Part shown: positions 1 through 7,088 of the stretch, one piece after another
Layout: every line of letters begins with the position of its first letter
How positions within the stretch are numbered: the stretch's first letter is position 1
DNA from: an uncultured Lachnospiraceae bacterium
Lineage (GTDB): Bacteria > Bacillota > Clostridia > Lachnospirales > Lachnospiraceae
Length of the DNA stretch: 64,000 nt
NCBI GenBank assembly: GCA_900550285.1
Contig: URRW01000010.1
Span: 5,582 to 69,581 of the forward strand
Direction of reading: 5' to 3'
The notes under the pieces: model-generated
The model's input: only the letters and a program-made list of their open reading frames with translations
Database searches by the model: none
What the model was told of the DNA's origin: nothing
Made by a program: the position numbers and the translations under genes

Positions 1-608
1 CTCCTGCCCTCTGCCGTCACGATCCCCTCTGCCTTCATCCGCCCCAGCTCCCGCATCATCGCGCTTCTGTCCACCGCCAGATAATCCGCGCAGTCCGTAT
101 AGGAAAAGGGCAGCTCAAAAAATCCCCCTCCCGCGCTCCGGCTCAAATATCCGAAATAGATCAGAAGCTTCTGCCTGAGCGTGCGCTGGCACAGCACATC
201 CACGTGCATCATCGCCCGCCGCTGCGCCCTCATCAGGATCTCTTCCAAAAGCTGCGCCCTCATTTCATGGGAATGATACTGGGCAGACAGCTTGCGGTCA
301 TTGATAAACGCCACCTGACAGCGGCACTTGGAAATCACATAGCACACGCCCCGCTCCATCTTCGGAAAGCACTTTCTGGAAAACGTCTCCTTTTCCTGAA
401 AATAGTCCAGAATCCTTCTCTGCCCCTCCATATTCATGCTTTCCAAAAAAGCGTCCCCTTTTAACATAATGCCGATCAGGTCCTGATCCTCGTCCTGATT
501 CATCAATACCTGCCGCTTCCCGAACTCCCGGACAGAGATCATTCCTGCCTCGCTCATATGCAGGATCTGCTCTTTTGTCAAGCCCCAAAAGCCAATAAAT
601 TGTCCCAT
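1..608 (-). CDS. Crp/Fnr-family transcriptional regulator (3' part outside window)
   Basis: The reverse strand reads as one open frame from an ATG at 608 to the window edge (about 202 residues), so the C-terminus is missing. The first ~120 residues fit a cyclic-nucleotide-type sensory beta barrel (IGIMLKGDAFLESMNMEGQ, then a Cys-rich stretch VCYVISKCRCQ). A dimerisation helix follows (residues ~120-145), then a Crp-type winged helix, with LPFSYTDCADYLAVDRSAMM as the recognition region. The family senses small effectors or redox state and binds promoters as a dimer. It is divergent from nrdDG, so regulation of that operon is possible but unproven. The four cysteines do not match the N-terminal FNR iron-sulfur pattern. 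Confidence 0.75.
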   Translation of the reverse strand, partial: MGQFIGFWGLTKEQILHMSEAGMISVREFGKRQVLMNQDEDQDLIGIMLKGDAFLESMNMEGQRRILDYFQEKETFSRKCFPKMERGVCYVISKCRCQVAFINDRKLSAQYHSHEMRAQLLEEILMRAQRRAMMHVDVLCQRTLRQKLLIYFGYLSRSAGGGFFELPFSYTDCADYLAVDRSAMMRELGRMKAEGIVTAEGR

Positions 609-642
609 ATTTTCACACCATCCTGTATATCATTTTTGTGCA

Positions 643-658
643 AACCACTATATTTTGT
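643..658. promoter_or_regulatory. Possible NrdR-type box upstream of nrdD
   Basis: The stretch CCACTATATTTTGTAT resembles the imperfect palindrome bound by NrdR, the repressor of ribonucleotide reductase genes. It lies between the divergent regulator and nrdD. I could not find a clear second copy at the usual ~31 bp spacing, so this is tentative. Confidence 0.3.
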
Positions 659-687
659 ATTATATTATATTTTTGTTGCCAACGCAA

Positions 688-716
688 CTGTTTTTCGTGC
701 CGTCTGGATATATAAT
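688..716 (+). promoter_or_regulatory. Putative nrdDG promoter
   Basis: A perfect TATAAT lies at 711-716. The matching -35 region (CTGTTT, 688-693) is poor, which fits an activator-dependent or regulated promoter. Transcripts would carry a ~140 nt leader before nrdD. Confidence 0.4.
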
Positions 717-752
717 GAATCCTGTCGCCGCAGTTGACGCTGCTGCTTCAAA

Positions 753-836
753 ATGCCATTTCTCCCGCCGGGGGAGGCGGAGATTTGCGCTTTCAGCACC
801 TCTGCGGCTTCCGGGCGCGCAGTATGGCAATGGCAT
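753..836 (+). other. Structured leader hairpin just before nrdD
   Basis: ATGCCATT (753-760) pairs with AATGGCAT (829-836). This closes an ~84 nt GC-rich domain that itself holds a TCTCC...GGAGA stem. The base of the stem ends about 10 nt before the AGGAGAG ribosome site of nrdD. It matches no riboswitch class I recognise. Confidence 0.4.
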
Positions 837-857
837 TCATAAAAAGGAGAGAGTCTT

Positions 858-3017
858 ATGAAAATCATTAAACGAAATGGTTCCGAAGCGAATTTTGACA
901 TTGATAAAATTATAGCCGCTGTTTCAAAAGCCAACAATTCTTCCGAGAATAACAGGCTCAGTCCCGAACAGATCCAGGACATCGCGGAATATGTGGAATA
1001 CAAATGCAGCAAAATGAACCGCGCCATCTCCGTAGAGGAGATCCAGGACATGGTGGAAAACCAGATCATGTCCACCGGCGCCTTCGAGCTTGCTAAAAAC
1101 TATGTAAGATACCGCTACCAGCGCACCCTTGTCCGCAAGGCAAATACCACGGACAACCGCATCCTTTCCCTGATCGAATGCAACAACGAAGAAGTAAAAC
1201 AGGAAAATTCCAATAAAAACCCCACCGTCAACAGCGTACAGCGCGATTATATGGCGGGCGAGGTAAGCCGCGACTTAACGCAGCGCCTCCTGCTTCCCCC
1301 CGACATCGTGGAAGCGGACAAAAAGGGAATCATCCATTTCCATGATTCCGACTATTTTGCACAGCACATGCACAACTGCGATCTGGTCAACCTTGAGGAT
1401 ATGCTCCAGAACGGCACGGTGATCAGCGAAACCTACATTGAAAAGCCCCACAGCTTTTCCACTGCCTGCAACATCGCGACCCAGATCATCGCGCAGGTTG
1501 CCAGCAACCAGTACGGCGGCCAGAGCATCAGCCTTGCGCATCTGGCTCCTTTCGTGCAGGTATCCCGCGAAAAGATCCGCACCGAGGTGCTCGACGAGAT
1601 CAAAACCCTCAACACACAGGCGACTCCCGAGCAGATCAACACGATCGTGGAAAAGCGGCTGCACCGTGAAATTACAAAGGGCGTCCAGACGATCCAGTAC
1701 CAGATCATCACCCTTATGACGACCAACGGGCAGGCTCCGTTTTTGACCGTGTTCATGTACTTAAACGAAGCTAAAAACGAGCAGGAGAAAAAAGACCTCG
1801 CCCTCATCATCGAGGAAACCTTAAAGCAGCGCTATCAGGGCGTTAAAAATGAAGCCGGCGTCTGGATCACGCCCGCCTTCCCCAAGCTGATCTATGTGCT
1901 GGAAGAGGACAACGTGGAAGAAGGCACGGAATATTTTTACCTGACGCAGCTTGCCGCAAAGTGCACCGCAAAGCGCCTTGTACCCGATTATATTTCCGAA
2001 AAGAAGATGAAGGAATTAAAGGAGGGCAACTGCTTCCCGGTTATGGGCTGCCGCAGCGCGTTAAGCCCATGGAAGGACGAAAACGGCAATTATAAATTTT
2101 ACGGCCGCTTCAATCAGGGCGTCGTGACGATCAACCTTGTGGATGTGGCGCTTTCCTCCGGCGGGGACATGGATAAATTCTGGCAGATTTTTGACGAGCG
2201 TCTCGACCTTTGCTACCGCGCCCTCATGTACCGCCACAACCGCCTTAAGGGAACGCTTTCCGACGCAGCCCCGATCCTCTGGCAGTACGGCGCGCTCGCC
2301 CGCCTCAAAAAAGGCGAAACGATCGACAAGCTGCTTTACGGCGGCTACTCCACGATTTCCCTCGGCTACGCGGGACTTTATGAGTGCGTAAAATATATGA
2401 CGGGCAAGTCCCATACCGATCCGGAAGCGACTCCTTTTGCGCTGGAGGTAATGCAACATATGAACGACGCCTGCAACAAATGGAAGGATGAAACCGACAT
2501 CGCCTTCTCCATTTACGGCTCCCCGATCGAGAGCACCACATACAAATTTGCAAAATGCCTGCAGAAGCGCTTCGGTGTGATCGAGGGCGTAACCGACAAG
2601 AGTTATATTACCAACAGCTACCATGTGCATGTATCCGAACCGATCGACGCCTTTTCCAAGCTGAAATTCGAGTCCCAGTTCCAGGCGCTGTCCACCGGCG
2701 GCGCGATCAGCTATGTGGAAGTGCCCGACATGCAGAACAACATTCCGGCAGTCCTTCAGGTAATGCGTTTTATTTATGACAATATCATGTACGCAGAATT
2801 AAATACCAAGAGCGATTTCTGTCAGGAATGCGGCTATTCCGGCGAGATCCGCATTGTGGAGGACGAGCACAAAAAGCTCGTCTGGGAATGCCCCAACTGC
2901 GGATGCCGTGACCAGAATAAATTAAACGTGGCGCGCCGTACCTGCGGCTACATCGGCACACAGTTCTGGAATCAGGGCCGCACACAGGAAATCAAAGAAA
3001 GGGTGCTTCATCTGTAA
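858..3017 (+). CDS. nrdD: Anaerobic (class III) ribonucleoside-triphosphate reductase
   Basis: The 719-residue protein makes dNTPs from NTPs without oxygen, using a glycyl radical. An ATP-cone allosteric domain covers residues ~1-95 (start MKIIKRNGSEANFDIDKI). The 10-stranded barrel catalytic domain follows. Near the C-terminus is a zinc site (CQECGY ... CPNCGC), then the radical loop RRTCGYIGTQFW with the radical glycine near residue 697. Length and motif order are normal. The start has AGGAGAG seven bases upstream. It overlaps nrdG by one base (TAATG), so the pair is translationally coupled. Confidence 0.97.
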   Translation: MKIIKRNGSEANFDIDKIIAAVSKANNSSENNRLSPEQIQDIAEYVEYKCSKMNRAISVEEIQDMVENQIMSTGAFELAKNYVRYRYQRTLVRKANTTDNRILSLIECNNEEVKQENSNKNPTVNSVQRDYMAGEVSRDLTQRLLLPPDIVEADKKGIIHFHDSDYFAQHMHNCDLVNLEDMLQNGTVISETYIEKPHSFSTACNIATQIIAQVASNQYGGQSISLAHLAPFVQVSREKIRTEVLDEIKTLNTQATPEQINTIVEKRLHREITKGVQTIQYQIITLMTTNGQAPFLTVFMYLNEAKNEQEKKDLALIIEETLKQRYQGVKNEAGVWITPAFPKLIYVLEEDNVEEGTEYFYLTQLAAKCTAKRLVPDYISEKKMKELKEGNCFPVMGCRSALSPWKDENGNYKFYGRFNQGVVTINLVDVALSSGGDMDKFWQIFDERLDLCYRALMYRHNRLKGTLSDAAPILWQYGALARLKKGETIDKLLYGGYSTISLGYAGLYECVKYMTGKSHTDPEATPFALEVMQHMNDACNKWKDETDIAFSIYGSPIESTTYKFAKCLQKRFGVIEGVTDKSYITNSYHVHVSEPIDAFSKLKFESQFQALSTGGAISYVEVPDMQNNIPAVLQVMRFIYDNIMYAELNTKSDFCQECGYSGEIRIVEDEHKKLVWECPNCGCRDQNKLNVARRTCGYIGTQFWNQGRTQEIKERVLHL

Positions 3018-3559
3018 TGAACTACGGAGAGATCAAAAGCTGTGACATCGCCAACGGCGAGGGCGTCCGCGTCTCCCTCTTCGTTTCCGGCTGTACACAT
3101 CACTGCAAAAACTGCTTCAACGCGCAGACATGGGATTTTTCCTTCGGCTCCCTTTTTACAAAGGAAACCGAGGACAGGATCCTCAACCTCCTTGCCCCCG
3201 GCTATATCAGCGGGCTTTCCCTTCTCGGGGGAGAGCCCTTCGAGCCGGATAACCAGCGCGCCCTTCTCCCTTTTTTAAAAAGGGTCCGCGCTGCGTATCC
3301 CGATAAAACGATCTGGTGCTACAGCGGTTATACGCTGGAAAGCGATCTGCTTTCCGAAAGCCGCGCCCGCTGTGAAGCGACCGACGAAATGCTTTCCTGC
3401 ATCGACGTCCTCGTAGACGGCGAATTTATCGAGGAACAAAAAAACATCAGCCTCGCCTTCAGGGGTTCCGAAAACCAGCGTGTGATCGACGTTCCCAAAA
3501 CGCTCGCTTCCGGCTCCCTTGTGTGGTATAGGCTCGTCAGCCAAAACATCGAAATGTAG
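3017..3559 (+). CDS. nrdG: Anaerobic ribonucleotide reductase activating protein (radical SAM)
   Basis: A 180-residue radical SAM enzyme that installs the glycyl radical on NrdD. The cluster motif CTHHCKNC sits near residues 26-33, preceded by GEGVRVSLFVSG. The SAM-contact segment LSLLGGEPF follows at ~75. Its start overlaps the nrdD stop codon. It does not need a separate promoter. It should not be confused with the PFL activase, which I do not see in this window. Confidence 0.96.
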   Translation: MNYGEIKSCDIANGEGVRVSLFVSGCTHHCKNCFNAQTWDFSFGSLFTKETEDRILNLLAPGYISGLSLLGGEPFEPDNQRALLPFLKRVRAAYPDKTIWCYSGYTLESDLLSESRARCEATDEMLSCIDVLVDGEFIEEQKNISLAFRGSENQRVIDVPKTLASGSLVWYRLVSQNIEM

Positions 3560-3590
3560 CCGGCGATCTTCTTAAATATCTGTTAAATCC

Positions 3591-3655
3591 AGCGTTTCCC
3601 TATTGCTTTTCCCGCCCTGCGCGATATACTAAAAGTATAGGGAGACGCTTTTTTT
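3591..3655 (+). terminator. Rho-independent terminator after nrdDG
   Basis: AGCGTTTCCCTAT (3591-3603) pairs with ATAGGGAGACGCT (3637-3649) with one wobble, followed by a run of seven T. Confidence 0.8.
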
Positions 3656-3729
3656 GACCAAGAGGCTGACGCGCAGAACGCGGCAGTATCCGGTACTCCC
3701 TTAATTTCAGAGAAAGGATGTGATAGCCG

Positions 3730-4224
3730 ATGGATATTACAATGGCGGATGACATCAGCGCCGAGTACCTCGGTCTTGTACAGGGCATATTGGATAATTC
3801 CGAATTCAAAAAGCTTCAAAGATACACACAGCACTATCAGACAACGCGCTTTATGCACAGTCTGAACGTGTCCTATATCTCATGGCTTCTTGCCAAAAAA
3901 TTCGGGATGGACGCCAGCGCCGCTGCACGGGCCGGACTCCTTCATGACTTTTGCGTATACGACTTTAGAGATAAACTCCCCGAAGGAGAGATACAGGCAT
4001 TCTATCATCCCAAGGTAGCGGCAGAGACCAGTTCTGAGCAGTTCCACATTTCCGCAAAGGAACATCAGGCAATCCTGTCCCATATGTTCCCCCTCGGGCC
4101 TATGCCCCGCAGCCGGGAAGCATGGATCATCAGCTTTGCCGATAAGATCTGCGCCATTACCGAGTTTTGCCGCTTCCGCATCGCCCTTGCCCGCAGAGGC
4201 AGGGTGGCATTAAGCTACGGCTGA
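3730..4224 (+). CDS. HD-domain phosphohydrolase-like protein
   Basis: A 164-residue protein with the HD superfamily metal pattern: His43 (FMHSLNVS), the HD pair at residues 72-73 (GLLHDFCVYD), a further His in the middle and a late Asp (SFADKICAI). Members hydrolyse nucleotides or other phosphoesters; the substrate cannot be told from sequence. It resembles the small YedJ/YqeK-like HD proteins in layout. The ribosome site (AAAGGATG) is rather far from the ATG. It stands alone between two terminators. Confidence 0.8.
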   Translation: MDITMADDISAEYLGLVQGILDNSEFKKLQRYTQHYQTTRFMHSLNVSYISWLLAKKFGMDASAAARAGLLHDFCVYDFRDKLPEGEIQAFYHPKVAAETSSEQFHISAKEHQAILSHMFPLGPMPRSREAWIISFADKICAITEFCRFRIALARRGRVALSYG

Positions 4225-4280
4225 CTTACGAGATCTCCCATCAAGATCTGATCTGATGAAGCTGCAGGGCTTCATCGCGA

Positions 4281-4336
4281 AAAACTCCCCGGTGTCCGTC
4301 CAGTGATCATATCACAGCGGACTTCCGGGGAGTTTT
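4281..4336. terminator. Bidirectional terminator between convergent genes
   Basis: AAAACTCCCCGG...TCCGT pairs with ACGGA...CCGGGGAGTTTT, with an ~18 nt loop and A/T tracts on both flanks. It can serve both the HD gene and the minus-strand islet. Confidence 0.75.
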
Positions 4337-4419
4337 GTAAAAAAATTTAAAGTTCAAACACAGATTACATAAACGATACCTGTCTCTCTCATAAATATGC
4401 GATTTTCCAGCAATCCCTT

Positions 4420-4950
4420 TTACTCTATTCCTTCCTTTGAAGTATTTCCTTTCCCTTGAACTCTGATATTTTCTTTTTTATTTTCCAAATCATTATTTTG
4501 AATCATTTCAACAATCCGGGTTATGTATTCTTCTTCATTTTCCGGAAAAATATATTTTGTAATTGTTTGCAATAATCCAATGATCAGACCTAGAAAGGTT
4601 ACACATACAGATATTATTTGTACAACATTGGCTATCGAGTCCATTTTTCCATGAATATCAATTTTACAAATAAATACAATAAAGCTTATGGAAAAGGCTG
4701 CCAATATTAAAATACATATGCCAAATAAAATGCTTTTATACCACTTATTGCTTTTACTTTTATCTTTATAGTTTTCTACGTATATAGATAATAATTCAGT
4801 AATCTTTCGATCTCTTCTTTTTTGCTGTCTAGTCGCATATGCATCTACATATTCCTTGTTCATATCATTATCATTGTCCACCGGCTGAAAGAATGTCAAC
4901 GAATCTGATATGGAATCCAACTCATCCAGAAAGTTCTTCTCTTCATTCAA
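4420..4950 (-). CDS. Two-helix membrane protein of unknown function
   Basis: A 176-residue protein with a charged, probably cytosolic N-terminus (about 65 residues). Two hydrophobic helices follow: one starts SILFGICILILAAFSISFIV, the other holds VVQIISVCVTFLGLIIGLL. A short charged tail ends the protein. I do not recognise the family. It overlaps the upstream peptidase gene by four bases, so the two are expressed as a unit. Base composition is clearly more AT-rich than the surrounding genes, suggesting recent acquisition. The layout (short soluble part plus two helices) recalls two-helix effector proteins of conflict systems, but that is only an analogy. Confidence 0.7.
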   Translation of the reverse strand: MNEEKNFLDELDSISDSLTFFQPVDNDNDMNKEYVDAYATRQQKRRDRKITELLSIYVENYKDKSKSNKWYKSILFGICILILAAFSISFIVFICKIDIHGKMDSIANVVQIISVCVTFLGLIIGLLQTITKYIFPENEEEYITRIVEMIQNNDLENKKENIRVQGKGNTSKEGIE

Positions 4951-5480
4951 GATAATTCAAGCTCCCCAATTCTTCGTTCTGCCATTCTAACAGTTACAAT
5001 GAAATGTTTTGATAGAATCTCAATTATTTTTTCTTTATCATTATATATTTTTTTAATTTCACGATACTTATCTTCAAAGCTCTTCCGGGGCATAAGTAAA
5101 GATGCGGCAAAAAAATCAGCTTCATTTTCAAGCTCATTATGTCCCCTTTTATGATCTCTGTGCGCATATAAACCTGTCAGATTCTTTTCTTTATAATGCA
5201 GTACATAATGTCCAAGTTCATGAGCAATAATAAAACGCTTCCACTCTAAAGGTCTGTCAGAATTTACGCCGATGAGTTTATCCGTTTTAATTCCCATTAT
5301 TTCATCTTTTCCTTCTTCAACAACAATAAACCCATCATCCTCATCATTCAGGATTGCATTTCCAACAAGAAACCCCAAATTTTTTGCAATATGAATCACG
5401 TCAACTGAACGATCCGCAATCGTATATTGAGCTGTCCTTATTGTATCCTCTACACTTCTTTCTATTCTAGCAGCATCCAT
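4947..5480 (-). CDS. ImmA/IrrE-family metallopeptidase
   Basis: A 177-residue protein with the zinc-peptidase motif HELGH (IIAHELGHYVLHYKE) and a downstream glutamate in NELENEADFFAASLLMP, the classic IrrE/ImmA arrangement. Such enzymes cleave repressors of mobile elements or stress regulators. The start at 5480 was chosen because GAGG sits seven bases upstream; a TTG 15 bases earlier overlaps that site. No adjacent Xre-type repressor, the usual substrate partner, is present. Instead a membrane protein follows with a four-base overlap. AT-rich relative to neighbours. Confidence 0.88.
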   Translation of the reverse strand: MDAARIERSVEDTIRTAQYTIADRSVDVIHIAKNLGFLVGNAILNDEDDGFIVVEEGKDEIMGIKTDKLIGVNSDRPLEWKRFIIAHELGHYVLHYKEKNLTGLYAHRDHKRGHNELENEADFFAASLLMPRKSFEDKYREIKKIYNDKEKIIEILSKHFIVTVRMAERRIGELELS

Positions 5481-5518
5481 AATTACACCTCTCAATGCAT
5501 GTTAATAGAAACTACAAT

Positions 5519-5547
5519 AGTATAACAAATCGCATCACACGTATCAA
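5519..5547 (-). promoter_or_regulatory. Promoter of the ImmA-like operon
   Basis: On the minus strand, TTGATA (5547-5542) and TATACT (5524-5519) are separated by exactly 17 bases, about 40 bases before the gene start. Confidence 0.7.
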
Positions 5548-5680
5548 TAAGTATCCTCCACATTTTATATAATATGTATCCCCTATTTAAATGGTAACAT
5601 ATATAGCAAATTTATCAAGCGGTTTCCATGGTGTATTTCTTAATATCTTCTGTGCGATCTGTTGCCAATATACCCGAAAA

Positions 5681-5711
5681 AAGGGCTTTCCGAAAATCGG
5701 AAAGCCCTTTG
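5681..5711 (-). terminator. Terminator of the str operon (after tuf)
   Basis: AAGGGCTTTCCGA pairs with TCGGAAAGCCCTT around a four-base loop, about 30 bases past the tuf stop. Read on the minus strand it runs into a T-rich stretch. Confidence 0.85.
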
Positions 5712-5742
5712 AAATCCATTATTGATAATTTCCTGTCAAAGA

Positions 5743-6930
5743 TTACTCGATGATAGAAACTACACGGCCGGAACCAACAGTTCTGCCGCCCTCACGGATA
5801 GCGAAGGTCAGACCCTGCTCCATAGCGATAGGATGGATCAGCTCGATGGTCATCTCTACGTTATCGCCAGGCATGCACATCTCTGTGCCAGCAGGCAGTT
5901 CGCAAACGCCGGTAACGTCAGTTGTACGGAAGTAGAACTGAGGTCTGTAGTTGTTGAAGAAAGGTGTGTGACGGCCGCCCTCGTCCTTTGTCAGAACGTA
6001 AACCTGAGCGGTAAATTTGTGATGGCATGTAACAGTGCCGGGTTTAGCCAGAACCTGTCCTCTTTCGATTTCAGTTCTCTGGATACCACGCAGCAGAGCG
6101 CCGATGTTATCACCAGCCTGAGCCTCGTCCAGCATCTTACGGAACATCTCGATACCTGTAACAACAGTCTTCTTGGTCTCTTCTTTGATACCAACGATTT
6201 CAACTTCCTCGTTCAGGTGCAGAGTACCTCTCTCAACACGGCCTGTAGCAACAGTACCACGGCCTGTGATTGTGAATACGTCCTCGACAGGCATCAGGAA
6301 AGGCTTGTCTGTGTCACGCACGGGATCCGGAATGAACTCATCAACAGTGTGCATCAGCTCAAGGATCTTGTCGCCCCACTCGCTGTTGGGATCTTCCAGA
6401 GCCTTCAGAGCGGAACCTCTGATGATCGGGCAGTCATGGAACCCGTACTCTTCCAGCTGCTCTGTAACTTCCATCTCAACCAGCTCAAGCAGCTCGTCGT
6501 CGTCTACCATGTCGCACTTGTTCAGGAAAACAACGATAGCCGGAACGCCTACCTGACGGGACAGCAGGATGTGCTCTTTTGTCTGAGCCATCAGACCGTC
6601 TGTAGCAGCAACAACCAGAATAGCGCCATCCATCTGAGCTGCACCGGTGATCATGTTCTTAACGTAATCAGCATGTCCAGGGCAGTCAACGTGTGCGTAG
6701 TGTCTCTTCTCTGTCTCGTACTCAACGTGAGAAGTAGAGATGGTGATACCACGCTCTCTCTCTTCGGGAGCCTTATCGATATTCTCGAAAGCAACAGCTT
6801 CGCCAGTGCCCAGTCTCTCGTGCAGAGTCTTTGTGATAGCAGCTGTCAGAGTTGTTTTACCATGGTCAACGTGGCCGATGGTACCAATGTTACAATGGGG
6901 CTTGGATCTTTCAAATTTAGCTTTAGCCAT
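5743..6930 (-). CDS. tuf: Elongation factor Tu
   Basis: A 395-residue GTPase that delivers aminoacyl-tRNA to the ribosome. G1 is GHVDHGKTTL, G3 is DCPGHADY and G4 is NKCD, all in the first 140 residues, followed by the two beta-barrel domains. It ends in a normal VVSIIE-type tail. It is the last gene of the str operon but has an additional promoter of its own in the fusA-tuf gap. Confidence 0.99.
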   Translation of the reverse strand: MAKAKFERSKPHCNIGTIGHVDHGKTTLTAAITKTLHERLGTGEAVAFENIDKAPEERERGITISTSHVEYETEKRHYAHVDCPGHADYVKNMITGAAQMDGAILVVAATDGLMAQTKEHILLSRQVGVPAIVVFLNKCDMVDDDELLELVEMEVTEQLEEYGFHDCPIIRGSALKALEDPNSEWGDKILELMHTVDEFIPDPVRDTDKPFLMPVEDVFTITGRGTVATGRVERGTLHLNEEVEIVGIKEETKKTVVTGIEMFRKMLDEAQAGDNIGALLRGIQRTEIERGQVLAKPGTVTCHHKFTAQVYVLTKDEGGRHTPFFNNYRPQFYFRTTDVTGVCELPAGTEMCMPGDNVEMTIELIHPIAMEQGLTFAIREGGRTVGSGRVVSIIE

Positions 6931-6988
6931 TTCCTTGTAATCCTCCTTAAATCAGTGATTTAATGTTTGTTTGAATCAGCTATTTATG

Positions 6989-7017
6989 ATTATATTCGAT
7001 AATAGCTGTATTTTCAA
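6989..7017 (-). promoter_or_regulatory. Internal promoter for tuf
   Basis: On the minus strand, TTGAAA (7017-7012) and TATAAT (6994-6989) are spaced by 17 bases, between fusA and tuf. It would allow the high EF-Tu excess seen in bacteria. Confidence 0.75.
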
Positions 7018-7023
7018 GCCCTA

Positions 7024-7057
7024 TTTTAACGGGAAACCTTGAAATTTCCCGCTAAAA
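7024..7057 (-). terminator. Attenuator-like hairpin between fusA and tuf
   Basis: TTTTAACGGGAAA (7024-7036) pairs with TTTCCCGCTAAAA (7045-7057) around an eight-base loop, directly before the tuf promoter. On the minus strand it ends in a short A/T stretch, so it may be a partial terminator or an RNA end. Confidence 0.5.
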
Positions 7058-7088
7058 CGGACTGTTTGAAACGAATGAGGTCAGGATC

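Noticed and set aside
5722..6963. Plus-strand open frame of 413 codons opposite tuf
   Set aside because: Lies wholly over the highly conserved tuf coding sequence, has no ribosome site, and gives a low-complexity product. The same applies to long frames opposite fusA (7992-9185), rpoB (16146-17534) and atpD (31837-33342). They reflect codon bias on the other strand.
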